Below, piece by piece: positions 47,347 to 55,216 of a stretch of DNA of 64,000 nucleotides. Every line of letters begins with the position of its first letter. Within the stretch, counting starts at the first letter, position 1. The DNA is from CAKSHP01 sp045636325. GTDB taxonomy: Bacteria; Bacillota; Clostridia; UBA1381; UMGS1253. Under the pieces are notes generated by a model that did not search any database, was not told the origin of the DNA, and worked only from the letters and a program-made list of their open reading frames with translations. The stretch lies in the NCBI GenBank assembly GCA_045636325.1, contig JAZTXH010000011.1, positions 1 to 64,000 on the forward strand, given 5' to 3'. The translations under genes were made by a program, and so were the position numbers.

Positions 47347-48321
47347 TTACAAATTCTCCTTATACCAGTCTATCGCCAAAACGATACCATCATCAAAGCT
47401 GTAATCGGGGTCATAGCCTAAAAGCTTTCTTGCCTTTGAAATATCTGCATTACTGTGCTTTATATCCCCAGCTCTGTCGGGTCCGAATCCAGGCTTAATA
47501 TCAACACCCAAAACATCACACAACTTATTATATAAGTCAATAAGATACACCTGACCGCCATAAGCAACATTAAAAGCCTCACCTGCTGCTTCGCTTCCGG
47601 AAGCCATACCTTTTATATTAGCTTCAATAACATTTTCAATATATGTAAAATCTCTTGACTGTTTTCCGTCACCATTAATTGTTGGTGCTTTACCCTCAAG
47701 TAAAAGCTTTAAAAACTTAGGTATTACAGCGGCATAATAGCCATACGGATCCTGTCTTCTTCCGAAAACGTTAAAATATCTGAAGCCAACAGTTTCAAGA
47801 CCATACAAGCTTGTATAAAGCCTTGCATACTCTTCATCTGTTTTTTTTGTAAGCGCATAAGGAGATAAAACTTTTCCAACCCTATCCTCTCTCTTGGGTA
47901 GGTTGGGCTCATCACCATAAACAGAAGAGCTTGATGCGTAAACGAATTTTTTCACATTATTCTGCCTTGCCGCCTCAAGCATATTAACAGTACCACCAAT
48001 ATTTATTGCCTCATACACAACCGGCATTTCTATACTTCTTGGCACACTTCCCCACGCTGCCTGATGTGAAACATAGTCTGCTCCTTCGCAAGCTTTCATA
48101 CATGTATCCATATCACGTATATCACCTTCAATAAGCTCAAAGTGCTCATTTTCCATAAGATGCGCAATATTTTCACGTTTGCCTGTTGAAAAATTATCTA
48201 AACAACGCACGCGATATCCCATATTAATTATTGCATCACACAAATTTGAACCTATAAATCCCGCACCACCGGTTACTAAAAACAATGAGTTTTCTTTAAA
48301 TTTCACATCTTTATATCCCAT
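47347..48321 (-). CDS. UDP-GlcNAc/GalNAc 4-epimerase-like SDR (WbpP/TviC type)
   Basis: 324 residues. GGAGFIGSNLCDAI binds NAD; ASSSSVYGD and PYALTKK hold the catalytic Ser and Tyr-x3-Lys. AWGSVPRSIE matches the WbpP/TviC group, which makes UDP-GalNAc or UDP-GalNAcA. It adjoins the nucleotide-sugar dehydrogenase, the same partnership as TviB/TviC. Confidence 0.9.
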   Translation of the reverse strand: MGYKDVKFKENSLFLVTGGAGFIGSNLCDAIINMGYRVRCLDNFSTGKRENIAHLMENEHFELIEGDIRDMDTCMKACEGADYVSHQAAWGSVPRSIEMPVVYEAINIGGTVNMLEAARQNNVKKFVYASSSSVYGDEPNLPKREDRVGKVLSPYALTKKTDEEYARLYTSLYGLETVGFRYFNVFGRRQDPYGYYAAVIPKFLKLLLEGKAPTINGDGKQSRDFTYIENVIEANIKGMASGSEAAGEAFNVAYGGQVYLIDLYNKLCDVLGVDIKPGFGPDRAGDIKHSNADISKARKLLGYDPDYSFDDGIVLAIDWYKENL

Positions 48322-48323
48322 TA

Positions 48324-49637
48324 TTATAACCTCCAGTAAACAAAGCCTTTTTCTTCGGCTTCTTTTTTATCGTAAATACCTTTAACATCAATTAAAATCT
48401 TGTTTTCATCTTTAAACATCTTTTCAAATTGACACAAACTTATTTCCTTAAATTCTTTATGCCCAACCGCAACCACTAAAGCATCAACGCTGCAAACCTC
48501 ATCTAAACCGACTATTTCAATTCCGTAAAGACGCTTAGCTTCTTCTTTATCTGCCGCCGGGTCACAAACAACAGGATTAATTCCGTATTCATTAAGCTCG
48601 TTTACTATATCTATAACCTTTGTGTTTCTTGTATCAGGGCAATCTTCTTTAAATGTAAAACCCAAAACCGCAACCTTTGCGCTTGTTACATTTTTATCTG
48701 CTGCAATAATCTTTTTAACAACATTTTCAGCAACATATTTGCCCATATCGTCATTTATTCTTCTGCCGGTCAGAATTATCTGTGAATGGTACCCCATTCT
48801 TTCCGCCTTATATGTAAGATAATAAGGGTCAACACCTATACAATGACCTCCTACAAGACCGGGTCTGAAAGGCAGAAAATTCCACTTTGTGCCCGCTGCC
48901 TCCAAAACGGCTTTTGTATCTATCCCCATTTTGTTGAATATAATTGAAAGCTCATTCATAAAAGCAATATTTATATCACGCTGGCTGTTTTCAATAACCT
49001 TTGCCGCTTCGGCAACTTTTATGCTTTCTGCCCTGTGCACACCGGCGTCAACCACTATTTCATAAACCTTTGCAACTGTATCAAGTGTTTCTTCGTCCAT
49101 ACCTGAAACAATTTTTACTATAGTTTCTAAACGATGCACTTTGTCACCGGGATTTATTCTTTCGGGCGAATAACCGATTTTAAAATCCACACCGCATTTT
49201 AAACCGCTTTCTTCTTCAAGAATCGGCACACATACCTCTTCTGTAACACCGGGATATACCGTTGATTCATATACAACAATGCTTCCCTTGGTAAGATTTC
49301 TGCCTAAAATTTTACTTGCACCAACAACGGGTGAAAGGTCAGGTGTTTTATCATCGTTTACAGGTGTTGGCACTGCCACAATGTGAAATTTTGCCTCTTT
49401 AAGTTTATTTTCATCACTTGTAAACTCTACCTTACAGCTTTTTATACCCTCGCTTCCGATTTCATTTGTAGGGTCAATACCGCTTTTGTAAAGCCTGATT
49501 TTTTCCTTGTTAATATCAAAGCCTATAACGCCTACCTTTTTTGAAAATGCAACCGCAATGGGCATACCAACATACCCAAGGCCCACTAAAGATATTTTTT
49601 CTTCACCCGAAAGTATTTTTTCATACAAATTATTCAT
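48324..49637 (-). CDS. Nucleotide-sugar 6-dehydrogenase (TviB/WbpO type)
   Basis: 437 residues. GLGYVGMPIAVAFSK binds NAD, and VGGHCIGVDPYYLTYKAE holds the catalytic Cys. It oxidises UDP-HexNAc to the uronic acid. With the neighbouring epimerase the likely product is UDP-GalNAcA; exact substrate order is inference. Confidence 0.92.
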   Translation of the reverse strand: MNNLYEKILSGEEKISLVGLGYVGMPIAVAFSKKVGVIGFDINKEKIRLYKSGIDPTNEIGSEGIKSCKVEFTSDENKLKEAKFHIVAVPTPVNDDKTPDLSPVVGASKILGRNLTKGSIVVYESTVYPGVTEEVCVPILEEESGLKCGVDFKIGYSPERINPGDKVHRLETIVKIVSGMDEETLDTVAKVYEIVVDAGVHRAESIKVAEAAKVIENSQRDINIAFMNELSIIFNKMGIDTKAVLEAAGTKWNFLPFRPGLVGGHCIGVDPYYLTYKAERMGYHSQIILTGRRINDDMGKYVAENVVKKIIAADKNVTSAKVAVLGFTFKEDCPDTRNTKVIDIVNELNEYGINPVVCDPAADKEEAKRLYGIEIVGLDEVCSVDALVVAVGHKEFKEISLCQFEKMFKDENKILIDVKGIYDKKEAEEKGFVYWRL

Positions 49638-49639
49638 TT

Positions 49640-50755
49640 CTATTCCACCTCACAAATTTTCATTATTTTACACATTTTTTCATTAACAGAAAAAACATCA
49701 AATTTTTCTTTGCAGTACTCATAACTTTTTTCACCCATTTTTACAATACTTTCCTTATCTTTGCAAAACTTTATCATAGCATCAGCCAATTTTTTGTAAT
49801 CACCAACAGGCACCAGATAACCGTTTTCTCCATCTTTTACTGTTTCTCTGCAGCCATTGGTATCTGTTGTTATAATGCTTCTTGCCATTGCCATTGCCTC
49901 AAGCACCGTTCTTGGTGTGCCTTCCCTATACGATGGCAACACATATACGCTGCACATTTCATAATATGGTCTCACATCACTCGTTTCATCAAAAAGAGTA
50001 ATAATACCTCTGCTTATATAATCCTTTACAAAGCTTTCCGGGACAGCATCCTGCATTTCGTATTCAAATTTTCCCAACAAATAAAAATTTACTTCAGGAT
50101 GCATCTCTTTTACACATTCTGCCGCCTTTAAATACTCTGCAACTCCTTTGCTCTTAAGAAGCCTTGACAGCATAAAAAACGAAGTGTTTTCGGGGTAAGG
50201 CTTTGGTATGAATTTTTCCATATTGACCCCTGAACCATTTACCACATGGCATTTCTTTTTTGAAACAAGTTTTTTTTCGCAAAACTCATTTAAATCATCA
50301 CTGTTCTGAAAAATTGCAGAATTAACACACAAAAAAGCTATTTTATACAGCATCTTAACAATAATACCAAGCATTTTTGCCTTTACTGTTTTTGAAGTAA
50401 ATGTATATCCCCCACCTGTAACCATACTGTTAATATTTTTTACACCTGCAAGCTTTGCCGCTAATGCTCCGTATGTAACGGGTTTAACAGTATATCCAAG
50501 TGTTATGTCAGGCTTTTCCTTCTTCATCAGCTTAAATAAGTTTAAGCAATATTTCAAATCGCCAATAATGCTTGTACCCGTTTTATTCATCGGTATTTTT
50601 TCAAATCTTGCTCCGAGCTCAAGAATTTTTTCAACATTATCTTCATCGGGTCCTGTTACTATAACCTCATACCCTGATGCAATAATTTTTTTTATTAAAT
50701 CACCTCTGAAATTATACACTGTACGATTTTTCGGAGATATAAGTAAAAATTTCAT
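49640..50755 (-). CDS. Glycosyltransferase family 4
   Basis: 371 residues. LLISPKNRTVYNFRGDLIK at the N-terminus, then FFMLSRLLKSKGVAEYLKA and VLPSYREGTPRTVLEAMAMA, the donor E-x7-E motif. Similar in opening to PglA/WcaA-type transferases that act early on lipid-linked sugars. Confidence 0.92.
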   Translation of the reverse strand: MKFLLISPKNRTVYNFRGDLIKKIIASGYEVIVTGPDEDNVEKILELGARFEKIPMNKTGTSIIGDLKYCLNLFKLMKKEKPDITLGYTVKPVTYGALAAKLAGVKNINSMVTGGGYTFTSKTVKAKMLGIIVKMLYKIAFLCVNSAIFQNSDDLNEFCEKKLVSKKKCHVVNGSGVNMEKFIPKPYPENTSFFMLSRLLKSKGVAEYLKAAECVKEMHPEVNFYLLGKFEYEMQDAVPESFVKDYISRGIITLFDETSDVRPYYEMCSVYVLPSYREGTPRTVLEAMAMARSIITTDTNGCRETVKDGENGYLVPVGDYKKLADAMIKFCKDKESIVKMGEKSYEYCKEKFDVFSVNEKMCKIMKICEVE

Positions 50756-50758
50756 ATC

Positions 50759-51661
50759 TTATCTTTTCCATCCCTTCAGATTTTTCAAAATAAGTTCAAA
50801 TAATCTTTCGTTGTTTCCCTCACCCACAAAAGAATTATGGGGTGTCAAAATAACATTTTCCATATCCCAAAGCATTGACTTTTCACTAAGCGGTTCTTCT
50901 TCAAAAACATCAAGAACAGCGCCGTAAAGCTTTTTTTGCTCTAAAACTTTTATAATTGCATTTGTATCCACAATTCCGCCCCTGGCAATATTAACCAAAA
51001 TTGCATCCTTTTTTAAACCACTGATTGTATCTTCATTTAAAAGATGCTTTGTATCTTCTGTAAGAGGCAATGTCAACACCACAATATCCGCACTTTTCAA
51101 AGCCATACCCATCTTGTCAAGTAAAAAAACTTCCTTATACCAAGGCTTGTCTATATTTAAAACATCAATGCCAAACACACTACATCCAAAAGCAGAAAAC
51201 CGCTTTGCGCATTCATCGCCCACACTTCCGCAGCCTGCAATCAAAACATTTTTGCCTGAAAGCTCAAGTAAGCCGCGATGCTTTTCCCATTTATGCTTTT
51301 TTTGATTATCAAAAAAAAATCTTACCTGTTTATAGAGCTGTAAAACACCGCTTACGGCAAATTCTGCCATAGGAATACTATATACCCCACGGGCACTGTT
51401 TATAACTATCCCTTTACTTTTTATATATTCAAGCGGTACTCTGTCAAGTCCCGCACTTGTTAATTGTATATACTTTAAATTCACAAAATCCTTTATATCA
51501 TTATGCAAAAACAAGCCGTTGCACAAAACTGCATCATAAATTTCACACAAACTTACTCTTTCTCTTTCGTCTGCGTGAAAATACACTTCAAAACCAAGCT
51601 CTTTTATTTTTTCAATCTGTTTTTCTGAAGCATTATATGCTCCTGTTATCAAAATTTTCAT
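50759..51661 (-). CDS. D-2-hydroxyacid dehydrogenase family protein
   Basis: 300 residues. GCGSVGDECAKRFSAFG is the NAD loop, NIARGGIVDTNAI holds the active-site Arg, and DVFEEEPL with TPHNS gives the Glu/His pair, so all catalytic residues are present. It should interconvert a 2-oxo acid and a D-2-hydroxy acid. Its place inside a polysaccharide operon beside an aldolase is unusual. Confidence 0.88.
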   Translation of the reverse strand: MKILITGAYNASEKQIEKIKELGFEVYFHADERERVSLCEIYDAVLCNGLFLHNDIKDFVNLKYIQLTSAGLDRVPLEYIKSKGIVINSARGVYSIPMAEFAVSGVLQLYKQVRFFFDNQKKHKWEKHRGLLELSGKNVLIAGCGSVGDECAKRFSAFGCSVFGIDVLNIDKPWYKEVFLLDKMGMALKSADIVVLTLPLTEDTKHLLNEDTISGLKKDAILVNIARGGIVDTNAIIKVLEQKKLYGAVLDVFEEEPLSEKSMLWDMENVILTPHNSFVGEGNNERLFELILKNLKGWKR

Positions 51662-51684
51662 ATTTATGACTTTCTTTCAATATT

Positions 51685-52527
51685 TTATTGCCTTTTTTCA
51701 ATAATCTTTTTTATCACTTCTACCTTTTCTTTTAAAACACAAACATTGCTTTGAAAATATTCACTGTCATTTTCTTTTATATGTCCAAAAACTTCATCTT
51801 CATATTCCCTTAAATCACGAAGTCCTGATTTAAAAATTCTTCCAACCTCATTAATATCTCCGATTTGTTCATAGTTACAAAAACTTCTTGATAAAATAAC
51901 TGCACCTGAGCCAAGTCTGTAATGTTCTTTTAAAATTACTTCAGCAGGCAGCATACCCGTTCCCACTGCGGCAATTCCGCCAAACCCGAATGGAATATTT
52001 TTTGCTTTAAATTTTTCTGCCAAAGCTTCAACCATGCCTTCTGCCAAAAGTTCAAACATAAACTTCTTTTTATACCCAAGACTTAAATCGTTAAGACCGA
52101 TAAAAACCTCATCAATTCCATCAATTTCAATAATTTCTTCTACCGCTTCTGCCGCTTGAGGTGTTTCAAAAAGCAGACAGGTTTTCGCTCTTCCGTTAAC
52201 ACATTTTATAAATTCTTTTACTTCATCTGTTGTTTTAAAATAAGGAAGCATAATAACATCTGCTCCGCAGTTTATAACCGTATCAATTTCTTCTTTTAAT
52301 CCCGGATAAACAGGATTACTTCGCACCAATAACTCAACATCTTTTAAGCTGCTTCTTATATTTTTTATATCGGAAAAGCTGTGCTGAGACTGCACCGTAT
52401 TCATACCGCCCTGCCGCTCTTGCTTGCCGATTTTTTCAAGGTCAATAAATATTCTGTCTACCCCGTTTTCGAAAGCAATTTTCGCCACAGACACATCATT
52501 TGTTATGTACATCAATTTTAAAGGCAT
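51685..52527 (-). CDS. HpcH/HpaI-type aldolase (citrate-lyase-beta superfamily)
   Basis: 280 residues with a phosphoenolpyruvate/pyruvate-domain barrel. DRIFIDLEKIGK, VRSNPV, LLFETPQAAEA with the metal-binding Glu, and FIGLNDLSLG with the metal-binding Asp are visible. Members split or form 2-oxo acids with pyruvate or acetyl units. It could supply the 2-oxo acid used by the next gene, a D-2-hydroxyacid dehydrogenase. That is inference. Confidence 0.83.
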   Translation of the reverse strand: MPLKLMYITNDVSVAKIAFENGVDRIFIDLEKIGKQERQGGMNTVQSQHSFSDIKNIRSSLKDVELLVRSNPVYPGLKEEIDTVINCGADVIMLPYFKTTDEVKEFIKCVNGRAKTCLLFETPQAAEAVEEIIEIDGIDEVFIGLNDLSLGYKKKFMFELLAEGMVEALAEKFKAKNIPFGFGGIAAVGTGMLPAEVILKEHYRLGSGAVILSRSFCNYEQIGDINEVGRIFKSGLRDLREYEDEVFGHIKENDSEYFQSNVCVLKEKVEVIKKIIEKRQ

Positions 52528-52537
52528 TTAAATCCAC

Positions 52538-53155
52538 TCACTTTAACACTGCATCTTTTTTTACCGCTGTTTCCTCTTTGTTTTCATTATCCGCATTGGA
52601 CAAAACCTTAAATATAGTTGTGAAAAATATTTTTAAATCCACTTTAGGTGATACATTATCAACATACCACACATTAAGCTCAATTCTTTTATTCCACTCA
52701 ACATCTTTTCTGCCATGAACCTGTGCCCATCCGGTTATGCCGGGACGCACGTCAAACATTCTTCTCTGCTCTGCAGAATATTCTTTAAATTCCCATGGAT
52801 GATATGTAAGCGGCGGTCGGGGCCCTATTAAAGCCATATCACCTTTTAATATGTTTACAAGCTGTGGTAATTCATCTGCACTGCTTGCTCGCAAAAACTT
52901 TCCCATTCGTGTTACACGCTTATCACCTTTACCGGAATAAACGCCTTGTTTTTCTGCATCCACACACATTGAGCGGAATTTATACATTTCAAAAACCTTG
53001 CCCTTTAATCCGAGTCGCTTTTGTTTAAACAAAACAGGTCCTTTTGAATCAATTTTTATTAAAATTGCCAAAATAATAAAAACGGGCGATAAAACTATTA
53101 TTCCAATTAATGAAATCGTAAAATCAATCGCTCTCTTTATATAATTACGATACAC
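52538..53155 (-). CDS. Undecaprenyl-phosphate sugar-1-phosphate transferase (monotopic PGT)
   Basis: The start at 53155 (GTG) follows GGAGGG by seven bases; the TTG at 53170 falls before that site. 205 residues: one re-entrant helix (about 10-30), then KFRSMCVD, RVTRMGKFLRASSADELPQL and GPRPPL, the PglC/EpsL/WcaJ catalytic core. It begins repeat-unit assembly. First gene of the operon. Confidence 0.92.
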   Translation of the reverse strand: MYRNYIKRAIDFTISLIGIIVLSPVFIILAILIKIDSKGPVLFKQKRLGLKGKVFEMYKFRSMCVDAEKQGVYSGKGDKRVTRMGKFLRASSADELPQLVNILKGDMALIGPRPPLTYHPWEFKEYSAEQRRMFDVRPGITGWAQVHGRKDVEWNKRIELNVWYVDNVSPKVDLKIFFTTIFKVLSNADNENKEETAVKKDAVLK

Positions 53156-53203
53156 AAAAAATCCCTCCAAAAAATTTCTCGTGAATATAACATACCATTT
53201 GTA

Positions 53204-53232
53204 ATTATATCACAATAAAAAATTAAATACAA
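53204..53232 (-). promoter_or_regulatory. Promoter of the polysaccharide operon
   Basis: On the minus strand TTGTAT (53227-53232), 17 bases, TATAAT (53204-53209), 49 bases before the first gene. No other convincing promoter was seen in the gene gaps down to 31.7 kb. Confidence 0.75.
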
Positions 53233-53342
53233 GTGTTTTTATTCACTTTTTTGCTAAAAAGCAAACTTTTATTTATCTTTTTGAGAACTTTTCTACAAAA
53301 AACTACATTAATTTTGTATTTTTCTTTCTTATTCATAATTTC

Positions 53343-53371
53343 TTGACATTCTTTTTTGTAGTGTATATAAT
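53343..53371 (+). promoter_or_regulatory. Consensus promoter of hydE-tcdA
   Basis: TTGACA (53343-53348), 17 bases, TATAAT (53366-53371): both hexamers perfect. Confidence 0.92.
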
Positions 53372-53403
53372 ATTATCCATAAACACGAAAGGATTAAACT
53401 TGC

Positions 53404-54441
53404 ATGACCGAACGCGAAATTATACAAAAACTTCACATAAATAAAGATTTAAACGATGATGAATTTATTTATCTTCTTAAATCCGATTATGAAAACGATT
53501 TTCTTTTTAAAACAGCCGACGAAGTGCGCCGCAATATTTATTCAGATAGCGTGTATATACGTGGTCTGATAGAAATATCAAATTATTGTAAAAATAACTG
53601 TTACTATTGCGGCATAAGATACGCAAACAAAAATCTTGACAGATACAGACTTTCAAAGGAAAATATTCTTTATTGTTGCAGTGAAGGATATTCCCTCGGT
53701 TTTCGCACCTTTGTGCTACAGGGCGGTGAAGATAACCACTTTACTGACGAATTGATATGCGATATTGTAAGCAGTATAAAGACAAATCATCCTGACTGTG
53801 CAGTTACCCTGTCTCTTGGCGAAAAATCAAAAGAAAGCTACTCTTTATATAAAAATTCAGGAGCTGACCGTTATCTGCTTCGCCACGAAACTGCAACAGA
53901 TTCACATTACAAAAAATTACACCCAGAATCAATGAGTCTTGAAAACCGCAAAAAGTGTCTTTTCAATTTAAAAGTCCTTGATTTTCAGATAGGCAGCGGT
54001 TTTATGGTTGGATCTCCTTTTCAGACATATGAAAACATTGTTTCCGATTTAAGATTTTTAAAAGAGCTTGCGCCTGATATGATTGGAATAGGGCCATATC
54101 TTCCCCATAACGACACTCCCTTTAAAGACAAAAGTAAAGGAAGTCTTACCTTAACTTTAAAGCTTATTTCCATTTTGCGCCTTATGTTCCCATATGCTCT
54201 TATTCCTGCAACCACCGCACTTGGTACAATACACGAAAACGGACGTGAAATGGGGCTTAAGGCAGGCGCAAACGTTGTTATGCCAAATTTATCACCCACT
54301 GATGTAAGAAAACTTTATGCTCTCTACGAAAATAAAATAGCTACAAACGAAGAATCTGCACAAAGTCTTAATCTGTTAAAAGAAAAGGTTGAAAATGCAG
54401 GCTATAAAGTTGTATGTGACATTGGCCATGTTAAGAAATGA
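53404..54441 (+). CDS. hydE: [FeFe] hydrogenase maturation radical-SAM protein HydE
   Basis: 345 residues. The radical-SAM motif C-x3-C-x2-C is at about residues 63-70 (CKNNCYYC), preceded by GLIEISNYC, and GEDNHFTDE and GPYLPHNDTPF are HydE hallmarks. It helps build the H-cluster of the hydrogenase encoded at 27-31 kb. HydF and HydG are not in the window. Confidence 0.94.
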   Translation: MTEREIIQKLHINKDLNDDEFIYLLKSDYENDFLFKTADEVRRNIYSDSVYIRGLIEISNYCKNNCYYCGIRYANKNLDRYRLSKENILYCCSEGYSLGFRTFVLQGGEDNHFTDELICDIVSSIKTNHPDCAVTLSLGEKSKESYSLYKNSGADRYLLRHETATDSHYKKLHPESMSLENRKKCLFNLKVLDFQIGSGFMVGSPFQTYENIVSDLRFLKELAPDMIGIGPYLPHNDTPFKDKSKGSLTLTLKLISILRLMFPYALIPATTALGTIHENGREMGLKAGANVVMPNLSPTDVRKLYALYENKIATNEESAQSLNLLKEKVENAGYKVVCDIGHVKK

Positions 54442-54450
54442 GGTAAAAAT

Positions 54451-55149
54451 ATGTTTTCAAGAACTAAAATGCTCTTCGGCACTGATGCAATAGAAAAACT
54501 TAAAAATTCAAGAGTTGCAGTTTTTGGCTGCGGAGGTGTGGGCGGCTATGTTATCGAAGCTTTAGCAAGGGGCGGTATCGGAACAATTGACCTTGTTGAT
54601 AATGATAAAGTATCGCTTTCAAACATTAACCGTCAAATTCTTGCAACTACACTTACTGTCGGCAAAGATAAAACATCAGTCGCCGCAGAGCGGATAAAAC
54701 AAATCAATCCTGATATAACGGTGTTTGAACACAATATATTTTTTATGCCCGACACATCACATATTTTTAATTTTTCAAATTACGATTACGTGGTTGACGC
54801 TATTGACACCGTAACGGGTAAAATCGAGCTTATAATACAGGCAAACAAGGCAAGCGTTCCTATAATAAGCAGTATGGGTACAGGAAACAAAACAGACCCC
54901 ACTTTATTTGAAATTGCAGATATTTACAAAACAAGTGTCTGCCCGCTGGCTAAAATAATGCGCTATGAGTTAAAGAAAAGAAATATAAAAAGTCTTAAGG
55001 TTGTTTATTCAAAAGAAATACCTCAAAAACCTTTATTTCAGAACGAAACTGCCCCATCAGGGCGTAATACTCCTGCAAGTTGCTCTTTTGTTCCTCCTGT
55101 TGCAGGACTTATAATTGCAGGAGAGGTTATAAAAGATTTATTAAAATAA
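54451..55149 (+). CDS. tcdA: tRNA threonylcarbamoyladenosine dehydratase (TcdA)
   Basis: 232 residues, E1-like fold. FGCGGVGGYVIEALARGG binds ATP, then NINRQ and a Cys-rich segment near the C-terminus (ASCSFVPPVAG). It cyclises the t6A base of tRNA to ct6A. Nine bases after hydE, GAGGT upstream. Confidence 0.92.
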   Translation: MFSRTKMLFGTDAIEKLKNSRVAVFGCGGVGGYVIEALARGGIGTIDLVDNDKVSLSNINRQILATTLTVGKDKTSVAAERIKQINPDITVFEHNIFFMPDTSHIFNFSNYDYVVDAIDTVTGKIELIIQANKASVPIISSMGTGNKTDPTLFEIADIYKTSVCPLAKIMRYELKKRNIKSLKVVYSKEIPQKPLFQNETAPSGRNTPASCSFVPPVAGLIIAGEVIKDLLK

Positions 55150-55168
55150 TTATATTTTGCGAACTGAT

Positions 55169-55213
55169 AAAAAAAGCAATTCCCTGTTAACAAGAAAAGG
55201 AATTGCTTTTTTT
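55169..55213. terminator. Bidirectional terminator between tcdA and copA
   Basis: AAAAAAAGCAATTCC and GGAATTGCTTTTTTT around a 15-base loop, after both convergent stops. Confidence 0.92.
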
Positions 55214-55216
55214 GAT

